A stretch of DNA of 64,000 bases from CANKHJ01 sp035556495. Its GTDB lineage: Bacteria > Pseudomonadota > Alphaproteobacteria > Rhizobiales > Xanthobacteraceae. Under the pieces are notes generated by a model. That model was not told the DNA's origin and searched no databases. It saw only the letters and a list, made by a program, of their open reading frames with translations. Made by a program: the position numbers and the translations under genes. The DNA is taken from positions 1 to 64,000 of the forward strand of contig DATMEW010000045.1 in the NCBI GenBank assembly GCA_035556495.1, given 5' to 3'. This document shows positions 48,801 through 57,325 of the stretch, one piece after another; the first letter of the stretch is position 1; each line of letters starts with the position of its first letter.

Positions 48801-50519
48801 CTACTCCGCGCTCTGGCGGGGGATGATATACCGCCGCGCCAGAAAGATCATGGGGAACACCATGAACATGATGAAGGTGGCAAGCGCAGCCGAAGGCGCC
48901 GGCTGGCCGTTCTGAAAGAGCTGCCACAGCAGCACCGGCAGCACGATGTTGTCCGGGCTGTGCAGCACCAGCGGAATGGTGAATTCGCGGGTGCCGATGA
49001 TGAAGATCAGGATGAAGCCCGACATCAGCGCCGGCAGCAGCAGCGGCACGACGATCCGCAACTGGGTGGACAGCCACTTGCCGCCGGAGGCGGCCGAGGC
49101 TTCCTCCAGTTCGGAGTGGATCTGCATCAGGCCGGCCCGCGCGATGCGGGTCGTGGCCGCGATGCGGTAGGAGGCCGCGAGGATCAGAATCCAGATCGTG
49201 CCGTAGATGCCGATGGGGACCGACAGCCACAGGATCATCACCGACAGCGCGACGATCACCGAGGGAATGCCGGTGGACATGAACGACAGGAAGTCGATGC
49301 CCTTGCGGCCCCACCAGTTGGAACGCGCGATGATCCAGCCCAGCAGCGCGCCGACGGTCGTGGAGATCAGCGCGGTGAAGAAGGCCACCACCAGCGTGTT
49401 GAAGACGGCCTTCCAGAACACCGCATTGCCCATCACGTCCCGATAGGCCGCGAGCGAGGCGTTGGCGAGATTGTCGAGCGTCGGCGCGGCATAGCCGAGC
49501 AGGCTGGTCCACATCAGCACCAGCGCCGGCAGGATGACGGCGAGGGCGGAATAGACGCCGAGCAGCGCATAGGCCGCATATTTCCAGCGCCCGAGCGCGA
49601 TCTGCTTCTGGCGATACGCCTTGCCGGTCACCACCGCGAACTTGTCGGCCCGGCGGATCGCCATGTTGTAGAGCACCAGCGCCAGCATGCCGAGGAACAG
49701 GAACGGGATCGAGATCGCCGCCGCGCCGCCGTAGTTCGGCAGGCCGCTCGCCGGATTGAGCTCGTTGAAGATGCGGTAGGCGAAGACGTTGATGCGCGCC
49801 GGCAGGCCGATGATGAGCGGCAGCTCGAACTGCTCAAGGGTGATGAGCGTCACCAGGATGACCGGCGCGAGAATGCCCGGCAGCAGCACCGGGAGCGTGA
49901 TCTTCCGGAAGGTCTTGAACGGCGAGGCCCCGGATGCGCCGGAGGCTTCCTCCATCTGCGGATTCATCGAGCGCAGCGTGGCGGTCATCAGCAGGAAGAC
50001 GAAGGGCGTCGATGCCAGCGACTGGCAGACGATCAGCCCGGTCATGCTGAATACGTTCAGCGGGCCGGGACCCTCGAAGCCGAAGATCGACTGGATCGCG
50101 AGATTGATCCAGCCGGCGTTCGGTCCCAGCAGGAAAATCCAGGCGATCGCCAGCACCGGGATCGGCACCAGCAGCGGAAACAGGATGAGCGAGAACCACA
50201 CGTCGCTGGCCTTGATGTCCGACCGTTCGATCAGCCAGGCGAAGGTGAAGGCCAGAAAGGTCGTCAACGCCACCGTGCCGCAGACGAATATCAGCGTGTC
50301 CGGCAGGATGCGGGTGTAAAGCACCGGATCGTTGAAGATCTGGATGAGGTTGTCGAAGGTGAACTGAGCGCCCGGTTCGAAAGGCAGATAGTCCGCCGGC
50401 CCGCGGAACGCTGAATAGAACAGCATGCCCACGGGAACTGCGATGAGGAAAACCGCCACGAGTGCGCCGATCAGCGGCACGACCCTTTGGCCGATATCGA
50501 CTTTTGCCAACGAATTCAT
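48801..50519 (-). CDS. ABC importer permease with two fused membrane domains (FbpB class)
   Basis: The 572-residue protein has about 12 transmembrane helices in two halves. Each half carries an EAA coupling loop for the ATPase: EEASGASGASPFKTFRKITLPVLLPGI (about 190-216) and EEASAASGGKWLSTQLRIVVPLLLPAL (about 472-498). Fusion of both halves is typical of Fe3+-type importers. It is the first gene of the operon permease-ATPase-SBP-SBP. A divergent MarR gene lies upstream. Confidence 0.94.
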   Translation of the reverse strand: MNSLAKVDIGQRVVPLIGALVAVFLIAVPVGMLFYSAFRGPADYLPFEPGAQFTFDNLIQIFNDPVLYTRILPDTLIFVCGTVALTTFLAFTFAWLIERSDIKASDVWFSLILFPLLVPIPVLAIAWIFLLGPNAGWINLAIQSIFGFEGPGPLNVFSMTGLIVCQSLASTPFVFLLMTATLRSMNPQMEEASGASGASPFKTFRKITLPVLLPGILAPVILVTLITLEQFELPLIIGLPARINVFAYRIFNELNPASGLPNYGGAAAISIPFLFLGMLALVLYNMAIRRADKFAVVTGKAYRQKQIALGRWKYAAYALLGVYSALAVILPALVLMWTSLLGYAAPTLDNLANASLAAYRDVMGNAVFWKAVFNTLVVAFFTALISTTVGALLGWIIARSNWWGRKGIDFLSFMSTGIPSVIVALSVMILWLSVPIGIYGTIWILILAASYRIAATTRIARAGLMQIHSELEEASAASGGKWLSTQLRIVVPLLLPALMSGFILIFIIGTREFTIPLVLHSPDNIVLPVLLWQLFQNGQPAPSAALATFIMFMVFPMIFLARRYIIPRQSAE

Positions 50520-50870
50520 TGAAGGGTTCCTGGGGCGCGATTCCGGAGCCGGGCGCCGGTCAAGTTATTGCAAATGAGCGCGTCGCGAGGTCGCCGGCCG
50601 CGTCTGTAGGGTGCGGCGCCTGCTGAAATGAGGTGCTTTCCGGACGGGTGCTCTCCGGCGAGGCGGCCGGACAGGGGCGGGCGTCCCTGGACAGGACCCA
50701 CGCGGCAGCGCGGCCGCCGGTGCTTCCGGCGACATTACGAGCAGACGCGATAATGTCCTGTGCGCGATGCCGGGGGATGCCTGGCATCAGGCTTGAGATT
50801 TCCATTGACGTTCCCCCGACGGGCGCGTGTATCCGCGCCTTAGGCTGGAAAGGCTCCAACGTTCCATGTT
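50520..50870. other. Upstream region of the ABC importer
   Basis: About 350 bases with no supported gene, holding the promoter of the reverse-strand importer operon. GC content drops towards 50840-50890, next to the MarR operator. No metal-regulator box of Irr or Fur type was recognised here. Confidence 0.4.
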
Positions 50871-50891
50871 AGTGTTGTGATTGTCAACACT
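50871..50891. promoter_or_regulatory. Likely MarR operator palindrome
   Basis: AGTGTTG (50871-50877) and CAACACT (50885-50891) are perfect inverted repeats separated by TGATTGT. The symmetry and size fit MarR-family operators. It lies 77 bases before the favoured marR start and could control both marR and the divergent importer. Confidence 0.65.
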
Positions 50892-50967
50892 GGAAGGTGC
50901 GGCATGCTGGCTTCGTGAAGATCGGGCGATGCCGGTATCGATGGGTAAAACGGGGGGCAGGACGGCA

Positions 50968-51600
50968 ATGGCTGACGCCGTGTCGAACGAGGACATGGTC
51001 CGGAGAGGCAAAATCCGCAGGCCGCCTTCCGAAAGGACCGAGGGAGGAGTGGACCAATCCATCTCGTCCAAACTGCTGCTGGCCGCGAATTTCTGGCGGC
51101 GCAGCGGGAATGCCTACTATCGCCAGCACTTCAATGTTTCGATCACGGAAGTTCACGTGCTGATGGTGCTGGATGCCCATGCGCCGCTGTCGCTGAATGC
51201 GATGGCGGCGAGTTGTGGCATCGACAAGGCCCAGATGAGCCGTTGCGTGAAGCAACTGGTGGCGCGTCAACTGGTCAGGCATGGCCGGAGCCGGCGCAAC
51301 GGCAGCGAGATCGAGCTGTCTCTCGACTATGGCGGGGTGCGCCTCAGCAAGGAAATCAAGCAGGCCGCAAAGAGCCGTCTGGCGGCGCTTCTGCGCTCCT
51401 TCTCGGACGAGGAGATCGTCGTTCTGCGCGGCTTCATGGATCGTCTGATCGACAATGCCGGCGACGAGGTCGCGGCGGCCGGCAAGGCTGCAAGCGCTGC
51501 TGATGGCAAGGTTGTCGATGGCAAGGTTGTCGATGAAATGGCTGCGGAAGGCTCCCGTCGGCAGCGCGAGGACCGGCGTGCCGGCGGCGTGAATGGCTGA
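50968..51600 (+). CDS. MarR-family regulator with extended tail
   Basis: The 210-residue protein has a MarR core: ISSKLLLAANFWRRSGNAYYRQHFNVSITEVHVLMVL, then LSLNAMAASCGIDKAQMSRCVKQLVARQLVRHGRSRRNGSEIELSLDYGGVRL as recognition helix and wing. A repetitive charged tail (KVVDGKVVDEMAAEG) ends it. ATG 50968 is favoured because AGGA lies six bases upstream; ATG 50929 and 50941 are possible. Its last eight bases overlap the SDR gene start, so both are translated together. Confidence 0.85.
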   Translation: MADAVSNEDMVRRGKIRRPPSERTEGGVDQSISSKLLLAANFWRRSGNAYYRQHFNVSITEVHVLMVLDAHAPLSLNAMAASCGIDKAQMSRCVKQLVARQLVRHGRSRRNGSEIELSLDYGGVRLSKEIKQAAKSRLAALLRSFSDEEIVVLRGFMDRLIDNAGDEVAAAGKAASAADGKVVDGKVVDEMAAEGSRRQREDRRAGGVNG

Positions 51601-52366
51601 GGTCGTCGTCATCACCGGGGCGTCGAGCGGCATCGGCCGCGCGCTCGCCCTGCATTATGCGAAAGCCGGCGTGGTGCTGGGCCTTGCGGGCCGCGATCCG
51701 GAACGGCTCGAGGACGTCTGCCGGGCCTGCACCGCGCGCGGCGCGAAGGTCGTGTCCGGCCTGTTCGACATCCGCGACCGGCAGGCGGTGAGCGAATGGC
51801 TCCTTGCGCTCGACGATGCGGGCCCGGTGACGCTGCTGGTCGCCAATGCCGGCATCGCCGGGGGCACCCAGCAGGACGGCGGCCGGGAAGACGCGGCGCT
51901 GGCGGCCGCGCAGATCGAGGTCAACCTGCAAGGCGTGCTCAATACGGTGTATCCGCTGCTGCCGCGCATGGCGGCGCGCGGCCGCGGCCAGATCGCGCTG
52001 ATGAGTTCGATCGCGGCGCTGGTGCCGCTGCCGGATTCGATAGCTTACGGCGCGAGCAAGGCGGCCGTGTTGTATTACGGCCGGGCGCTGCGGCAGAATC
52101 TCGCCGGCACCGGCCTGCGGATTTCCGTGATCTGTCCGGGCTTCGTGACGTCGCCGATGTCGGCCCGGTATTCCGGCTGGAAGCCGCTGGAAATGTCCGC
52201 GGAGCGGGCCGCCGCCATCGTGGCGCGCGGGCTGCGGCGCAACCGGCCGGTCATCGCTTTTCCGAGGTCGCTGGCGCTTGCGGCGCGCATCGGCGCGGTG
52301 CTGCCCGAAGGTCTCCGCCATGCTGCCATGAAGCCGTTCGGCTTCACCATCGCCCGCATGCCGTAG
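51593..52366 (+). CDS. Short-chain dehydrogenase/reductase
   Basis: The 257-residue protein has the classical SDR elements: VITGASSGIGRALA (cofactor loop, about 6-19), LVANAGIAGG (NAG motif), MSSIAALVPLPDSIAYGASK with catalytic Ser and YxxxK (about 137-156), and CPGFVTSPMS. It reduces or oxidises a carbonyl/hydroxyl group with NAD(P). The ATG at 51593 overlaps the 3' end of the MarR gene, which probably regulates it. The C-terminal basic, hydrophobic stretch hints at membrane association. Confidence 0.92.
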   Translation: MAEVVVITGASSGIGRALALHYAKAGVVLGLAGRDPERLEDVCRACTARGAKVVSGLFDIRDRQAVSEWLLALDDAGPVTLLVANAGIAGGTQQDGGREDAALAAAQIEVNLQGVLNTVYPLLPRMAARGRGQIALMSSIAALVPLPDSIAYGASKAAVLYYGRALRQNLAGTGLRISVICPGFVTSPMSARYSGWKPLEMSAERAAAIVARGLRRNRPVIAFPRSLALAARIGAVLPEGLRHAAMKPFGFTIARMP

Positions 52367-52409
52367 AAAGGGCCGGCGGCAGGTGATCCGCCGCCGGCGT
52401 GAAGCGTCG

Positions 52410-53147
52410 TCAGCCGCGCCCGATGAAGGAGCGCTGCTCGGTCGGCATCATGGTGATCTCGTAGATATTTACTTCCGGACGCTGCTTGGCGACCATCACG
52501 ATCATGTCCGCGACGGTCTCGGCTTCCATCACATATTCCTTGCCGACGAGCTGGTCGTGCGGAAGCTTGACGAAATTGGACATCGTGGAGCCGACGCGGA
52601 CGATCGACGCCGTGATGTGGTCGTCGCGATAGTCGAGGCAGATCGAATGGGCGAGGCCCTCGATGGCGTGCTTCGTGGTGGCATAGGGCGCGCCGTTCGG
52701 GCGGGGCGTCTTGGCCGAGATCGAGCCGATCATGATGATGCGGCCGCTCTTCTGCGGCTTCATGATCTTCAGCGCCTCGCGGCTGCACATGAAGACGCTG
52801 TTGAGATTGGTGTCGATCATCTTCTGCCAGCGCTCGGTCGGCATCTCGTGGGTCGGCATGCCGGTGCCCATGCCGGCGTTGTTCACGAGAATATCAAGCC
52901 GGCCATAGGTCTCCTTGATGACCTTGAACAGGTTGACGACGTCGGCCTCGACGGTCACGTCGGTGCGCACGGCGATGGCCTCGCCGCCCTTGTCCTTGAC
53001 CTGCTTCACCAGCGCTTCGAGCTTGTCCATGCTGCGGGCGGTGAAAACGACCTTGGCGCCTTCCTCCACGAACCGCAACGCGATGGCCTTGCCGATTCCC
53101 TCGCTCGATCCGGTGACGACCGCCACCTTGCCTTCAAGTTGCCCCAT
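52410..53147 (-). CDS. Short-chain dehydrogenase/reductase
   Basis: The 245-residue protein has VVTGSSEGIGKAIALRF (about 10-26), VNNAGMG, IGSISAKTPRPNGAPYATTKHAIEGL with the catalytic Ser and YxxxK, and VRVGSTMSNF. It belongs to the classical SDR group near 3-ketoacyl-ACP reductase-like and sepiapterin-type enzymes; the substrate is unknown. It is convergent with the preceding SDR (43 bases apart) and divergent from the hydrolase at 53336. Confidence 0.92.
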   Translation of the reverse strand: MGQLEGKVAVVTGSSEGIGKAIALRFVEEGAKVVFTARSMDKLEALVKQVKDKGGEAIAVRTDVTVEADVVNLFKVIKETYGRLDILVNNAGMGTGMPTHEMPTERWQKMIDTNLNSVFMCSREALKIMKPQKSGRIIMIGSISAKTPRPNGAPYATTKHAIEGLAHSICLDYRDDHITASIVRVGSTMSNFVKLPHDQLVGKEYVMEAETVADMIVMVAKQRPEVNIYEITMMPTEQRSFIGRG

Positions 53148-53335
53148 CGCGTTGTCCTCCCGCTGTCCGTCGCGGCGAGGTGCCGCGCGCTCAGGCTTCC
53201 ATCGCGGGCCGCGCGCGGCGAGTCAAGGGCGTCCGTTCCGGGGCGTCCGTGACCTTCGGCCCGCTTGCACCCCGCTTGCCGCCGCCCGACCGGCGAGCCT
53301 ATGAATGAGGGTACAAACAAGCATATCGGGGGGGA

Positions 53336-54205
53336 ATGTTCATGGCCGAACGGGTCACGGTGATGTCCGAGGGGCTCAAGCTCGCGGGCCTGCTGCATAT
53401 TCCGGCGGACATCGCGCCGGGCGAGCGGAGGCCGGCTTTCGTGGTGCTCCATGGTTTTGGCGGCAACAAGGAGGGCGAGCAGGGCGCCTGGGCGAGCAAG
53501 ACGCTGTTCGAGTGGGGATATATCTGCCTCCAGATCGATTTCCGAAGCTGCGGCGAGAGCGAGGGTGAACGGGGCCGCATCGTGCCGCAGGAGGAGGTGA
53601 TCGATGCGCAGAATGCGATCACCTTTCTGGAAAGCCGGCCGGAGGTCGATCCCAAGCGCATCGCGCTGTGCGGGGCGAGCCTTGGCGCGGCGGTCGCCAT
53701 CGTCACCGCCGGTCAGGACAAGCGGGTCGCGGCCGTTATCAGCCAGGGCGGCTGGGGCAGCGGACCGCGCAAGTTCATGACGCAGCATCCGCCGCCGGAG
53801 CAATGGAACCGTTTCCTTGGGATGATGAGCGAGGGCGTGCGCCATCGCGAGCAGACCGGCAAATCCATGATGGTGCCGCGCTTTGATATCGTTCCCATTC
53901 CAGAGCGGCTGCGGCCGATGCTGCGCGACGGCCAGATGGAGTTCACGGCGGAAACGCCGCTCGGCATGTTCCTTTTTCATCCGGAAGCCGCGATCGGCGC
54001 GATCAGCCCCCGGCCGGTGCTGCTGCTTCATGCGGTTGGCGATTCGGTGACGCCGGCGATGGAGTCGGTCGAGCTGTTCCGCAACGCGAAGTCGCCGGTG
54101 GAACTGCATCTGGTGGATGGCGCCGATCACTTCATGTTCGCGGAATCCAATCCGCGCGTGACCGGCATCGTGCGGGAGTGGCTGAAGTCCTATTTCCCGC
54201 TCTAG
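53336..54205 (+). CDS. Alpha/beta hydrolase (dienelactone-hydrolase/acyl-peptidase-like)
   Basis: The 289-residue protein has VLHGFGGNKEGEQ (oxyanion loop, about 38-50), DFRSCGESEGERG, the nucleophile elbow CGASLGAAVAI (about 110-120, Ser), a late Asp in AVGDSVTP and the catalytic His in DGADHFMF. No lid typical of lipases is seen. Likely an esterase or related hydrolase in the cytoplasm. A GGGGGG ribosome site precedes ATG 53336; Met3 is an alternative. Two hairpins follow. Confidence 0.88.
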   Translation: MFMAERVTVMSEGLKLAGLLHIPADIAPGERRPAFVVLHGFGGNKEGEQGAWASKTLFEWGYICLQIDFRSCGESEGERGRIVPQEEVIDAQNAITFLESRPEVDPKRIALCGASLGAAVAIVTAGQDKRVAAVISQGGWGSGPRKFMTQHPPPEQWNRFLGMMSEGVRHREQTGKSMMVPRFDIVPIPERLRPMLRDGQMEFTAETPLGMFLFHPEAAIGAISPRPVLLLHAVGDSVTPAMESVELFRNAKSPVELHLVDGADHFMFAESNPRVTGIVREWLKSYFPL

Positions 54206-54249
54206 CGGCCGGACCGGCAGACGACGGAAATGCGCATCTCATGGGCGCG

Positions 54250-54279
54250 CCGGTCCCGCGCGGTGTTGTGCGGGACCGG
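54250..54279 (+). terminator. Hairpin terminator after the hydrolase
   Basis: CCGGTCCCGC (54250-54259) pairs perfectly with GCGGGACCGG (54270-54279) across a 10-base loop, followed by TTCGTT. It lies 45 bases after the stop codon. Confidence 0.6.
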
Positions 54280-54290
54280 TTCGTTGCGCC

Positions 54291-54323
54291 GGCAAGTCAT
54301 GACTTCAAAGTCATGACCTTGCC
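54291..54323. terminator. Second hairpin between convergent genes
   Basis: GGCAAGTCATGAC (54291-54303) pairs with 54310-54323 around TTCAAA with one bulged C, making a 13-bp stem. GTCATGAC occurs twice and is itself palindromic, so a protein-binding site is also possible. It lies 45 bases after the tonB stop on the reverse strand. Confidence 0.5.
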
Positions 54324-54367
54324 GCGATGCCGCCATCCCTCATCAAGGGCAGGGAATGACGCTTCGT

Positions 54368-55138
54368 TCAGTTGAAGCGGATCGGAACGACGATGGTGCG
54401 CGCAGCGTCCGAAGGCGGCGGGGGCACCGGGCTGGACCGCCGCACCAGCGAAACCGCCTCGCCATCGAGCGTGGAGTTGCCGGAGCTTGACGCCAGGCGG
54501 GCGGAAACAACGCCGCCGCCGTTATCGATGGTGAAGGCCACGCGCACTACGCCGCTGCCGCCGGTCGGGCGCTTGTGGCGGTTGAGATGCGCGAACAGCC
54601 GTCCCTTCCAGGTCGAGACCGACATGGCGTTCGAGCGTGTCGGCGCGCCCTGAGTCGGGGCGACGGCGCGCTCGGCCGGCGGAGCGGCCATCGGCTTGGG
54701 CGCTGCCGCGACCTGTTTCTTCGGGCGCGGCTTGCGCTGCTTCGGCTGGGGCTTCGGCGGCGGTGCGATCGCGACTTCAGGCTTGGGTGCCGGCAGGATT
54801 TCCGGCGGCGGCGGCTCTTTTTCGGGTTCGACCTCGGGCACAGGTTCCGGCTCGGGCGGCTCGGGCTCAGGCTCGGGCGGCACTTCAGCGGTTTCAACGG
54901 ATTCTTCGGTTTCGACCTGCTCCTGCGGGGGACCGGGTGCCAGTTCCGTTTCAGGCGCGGGAGGCGAAGCCGGCAGTTCGGCAAGCTCGATCACGAGGGC
55001 GGCGGCCGGTTCCGCTGACACCGGCTGCGGCCAGTTCATCACGGCGGCTGCGACGCTCATATGCGCGCAGAGGATGGCCGCGCCGCAGAGCGACCAGCGT
55101 GTGACTTCTTTCCAGTCGATGACGCCGTTGTCCATCAT
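54368..55138 (-). CDS. tonB: TonB-family energy transducer
   Basis: The 256-residue protein has an N-terminal anchor (about 15-35) and a long Pro/Glu then Pro/Lys-rich spacer (about 55-150) spanning the periplasm. A TonB C-terminal domain follows (about 175-256) with GVVRVAFTIDNGGGVVSARLASSSGNSTLDGEAV. It couples the proton gradient, through ExbB and ExbD, to outer membrane receptors for iron chelates or vitamin B12. Its ATG overlaps the exbD stop (ATGA). No TonB-dependent receptor is encoded in this window. Confidence 0.93.
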   Translation of the reverse strand: MMDNGVIDWKEVTRWSLCGAAILCAHMSVAAAVMNWPQPVSAEPAAALVIELAELPASPPAPETELAPGPPQEQVETEESVETAEVPPEPEPEPPEPEPVPEVEPEKEPPPPEILPAPKPEVAIAPPPKPQPKQRKPRPKKQVAAAPKPMAAPPAERAVAPTQGAPTRSNAMSVSTWKGRLFAHLNRHKRPTGGSGVVRVAFTIDNGGGVVSARLASSSGNSTLDGEAVSLVRRSSPVPPPPSDAARTIVVPIRFN

Positions 55139-55560
55139 GGTGCTGACGGCTTCTCCAGGCCGACGAGGGCGATCTTCAGATAGCCGGTTCCCCGCAGCAG
55201 GTTCATCACTTCCATCAACTCGCCATAGGGCACGGCCTTGTCTGCGCGCAGGAAGATGCGCGTCTCCTTGTTGCCGGACGCGGCCTGGTCGAGCGTGAAG
55301 CCCAGCGTCTCGCGGGCCACCATGTTGTCGCCCAGCGCGAGGGACAGGTCGTTTTTCACCGTGAGATACAGCGGCTTCTCCGGACGCGGCTGCGGCTGCG
55401 CGGTGGAAGCCGGCAGATCGACGGCGATGTCCACCGTCGCCAGCGGTGCGGCCACCATGAAGATGATGAGCAGCACGAGGATCACATCGATGAACGGTGT
55501 GACGTTGATCTCGTGATTCTGGTCGAGATCGTCGCCGGCGTGGTTCAGCTTGGCGCTCAT
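55135..55560 (-). CDS. exbD: ExbD proton-channel subunit
   Basis: The 141-residue protein has one transmembrane helix (about 22-42) with TPFIDVILVLLIIFMVAAP. Asp25 is the essential proton-carrying residue, at the same number as in E. coli ExbD. The periplasmic domain follows. ATG 55560 is chosen over the longer frame to 55632 because it gives the usual N-terminus. It overlaps tonB by four bases and starts 22 bases after exbB. Confidence 0.95.
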   Translation of the reverse strand: MSAKLNHAGDDLDQNHEINVTPFIDVILVLLIIFMVAAPLATVDIAVDLPASTAQPQPRPEKPLYLTVKNDLSLALGDNMVARETLGFTLDQAASGNKETRIFLRADKAVPYGELMEVMNLLRGTGYLKIALVGLEKPSAP

Positions 55561-55582
55561 GGCCGTATCTCCGCGGTTGCCG

Positions 55583-56728
55583 TTATTCGGCTGCGGTGGG
55601 GTATTGCCGCTGATGAGCGGCAAGGGCCGCATGACGATCGAGATCGCGGCTCACGAGACGAAGGACTTCCGCCGAGGCATCGCCCAGCACGGCCCTGTAG
55701 CCGGTGATGGAGCGCGCGAAGGCGTTGTAGATCATCACTGCGGGAATGGCCGCGACAAGGCCCATGGCCGTCGCGAGCAGCGCCTCGGCAATGCCGGGCG
55801 CGACGACGGCGAGGCTCGTTGTCTGCGACTGGGAGATGCCGATGAAGCTGTTCATGATGCCCCAGACGGTGCCGAACAGGCCGACGAAGGGAGCCGTCGC
55901 GCCGATGGTGGCGAGCACGCTGGTGCCGCGCGTCACCCGGCGTCCCGCGGCGGCCTCGATGCGGTCGAGACGGGAGGCGACACGCTCCTTCACGCCTTCC
56001 TTGTCACGGGTATCCGAGGACATCTCCATTTCGAGCACAGCGGAGTCGATGAACTGCCGGGCGACGCCATGGCGCTTGTCCATCCGCTTGGCGGCGTCTT
56101 CCACGGACGGGGCTTTGCCGAGCACGAAGCCGGCGCGTCGCGCGCGCCGCCTGATGGCCATCAGTTCGAGAGATTTGGCGAGCCAGACGGTCCAGGTCAC
56201 CACCGAGGCGAAGGCGAGGCCGATCATCACGGCCTTCACCACCCAGTCGGCGGCCATGAACATGCCCCAGGGCGTGAGGTCGTGGGGCAACTGCGCCGAG
56301 CCGATCACCGGCGGGGCCGCGACCTGCTGGGTCGCACCGGATTCCGCTTCGGGGGTCGCGGCGGGGGTCTCGGAAGACACGGCTGGCTGGCTGGCATCCG
56401 GCTGCTGGGAAACGGAGCCGGCCGGATTCTCGCCAGATGTCTGGCTCGGAAGCTGGCCCTGAGTGGCAGCACCGGCCGCTGGGGCAGGCTGTCCGGGTGC
56501 GGCTGATGGCGCGCTGCCGGCGGACGGCTGGGTCTCTGCGGGGGCGGGCGTTACAGCAGGCGGAGGCGGCGCGAGATACGGCGCGGCCGGCTGCGCATTC
56601 GCCGGGGGATTGGTTTGCGCCAGGCCCGGGCCGGCACCTGTCGAGGTCAGGGCGATCGCGAAAGCGCAGGTGACAGCGCAGACCCGGTATCGCGTGGTGG
56701 CCCGTCCGATAAGTGCAGCGTTCGTCAT
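55583..56728 (-). CDS. exbB: ExbB proton-channel subunit with long N-terminal extension
   Basis: The 381-residue protein is longer than E. coli ExbB (244). Residues 1 to about 38 look like a signal sequence, followed by about 100 residues rich in Pro, Ala, Gln and Ser. The three-helix ExbB core follows (about 155-381) with LATIGATAPFVGLFGTVWGIMNSFIGI and AEALLATAMGLVAAIPAVMIYN. Such extensions are common in alphaproteobacteria. ATG 56728 is used; a TTG two codons upstream is also possible. It is the first gene of exbB-exbD-tonB. Confidence 0.94.
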   Translation of the reverse strand: MTNAALIGRATTRYRVCAVTCAFAIALTSTGAGPGLAQTNPPANAQPAAPYLAPPPPAVTPAPAETQPSAGSAPSAAPGQPAPAAGAATQGQLPSQTSGENPAGSVSQQPDASQPAVSSETPAATPEAESGATQQVAAPPVIGSAQLPHDLTPWGMFMAADWVVKAVMIGLAFASVVTWTVWLAKSLELMAIRRRARRAGFVLGKAPSVEDAAKRMDKRHGVARQFIDSAVLEMEMSSDTRDKEGVKERVASRLDRIEAAAGRRVTRGTSVLATIGATAPFVGLFGTVWGIMNSFIGISQSQTTSLAVVAPGIAEALLATAMGLVAAIPAVMIYNAFARSITGYRAVLGDASAEVLRLVSRDLDRHAALAAHQRQYPTAAE

Positions 56729-56829
56729 GCCCAACCCGTTACTGATGTGATGACGTTCCGACCAGATAAATCCAAAGATGATCTCGGCTTACAGAAGCCG
56801 CCATCATCAGCAGGTCGTCATCCTCATGT

Positions 56830-56835
56830 ATTATA
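56830..56835 (-). promoter_or_regulatory. Candidate -10 hexamer of the exbB-exbD-tonB operon
   Basis: On the reverse strand a perfect TATAAT lies in an AT-rich segment about 100 bases before exbB. The -35 region is poor (TCAAGG at 17 bases). No Irr or Fur box was recognised around it. Confidence 0.45.
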
Positions 56836-57325
56836 CTTGTATTTTTTCTCAGCCTTGACTGAGGTGCAGCGAGATCGCGGCGAAGATGTCGGTTGATCCT
56901 GCGGCTCTAGCCTTGGCCACAACATCTCGGGAACATGCGATCCTCTTGTCTCTCCAAGGACAGGTACCTCTGCATCACAAAGGACCATGATGCTCGATAA
57001 CGTAAATGCAAGTGGCTCGCAATAAGCGATTCCAACTCTGGAATGATTATAGTCTTTTGAAGACTTTCATTTGAATCGATCAAATCTAATAAAGAGACCG
57101 CTGGTGTCAGGGAATACTTGCCGCGTCGAACGTGATGCGTGGCCGGGTGAAGCGTTATGGTCACGCAGGACGAACCGGCGATAGCTTCGTCGCCTGCAAG
57201 CCGCGATCGGCAGACCGGAGATCGCGACGGCCGTGACCGCAACGGTGTCACGGGCATTGATCCGTCGCGGACCGGCCTGCTAGGTCACACGACGGGACGG
57301 AATTGCGTCATGTGAGGGGCTGCCT
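56836..57325. other. Low-GC island upstream of exbB
   Basis: About 490 bases, with 56990-57120 clearly richer in A and T than the rest of the window. A reverse-strand frame (56907-57257) reads as a plausible peptide in the AT-rich part (SLLDLIDSNESLQKTIIIPE) but has no start or ribosome site there and turns Arg-rich at both ends. It may be a gene remnant of foreign origin. I cannot name it. Confidence 0.35.

Noticed and set aside
47739..50414. 891-codon forward frame over the ABC permease and ATPase
   Set aside because: The product is dominated by Arg, His, Gln, Asp and Glu, has no fold or motif, and is antisense to two unmistakable transporter genes.
56907..57257. 116-codon reverse frame as a real gene
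   Set aside because: Both ends are Arg-rich, there is no ribosome site, and no start codon precedes the plausible AT-rich middle part. It is kept only as an island note.
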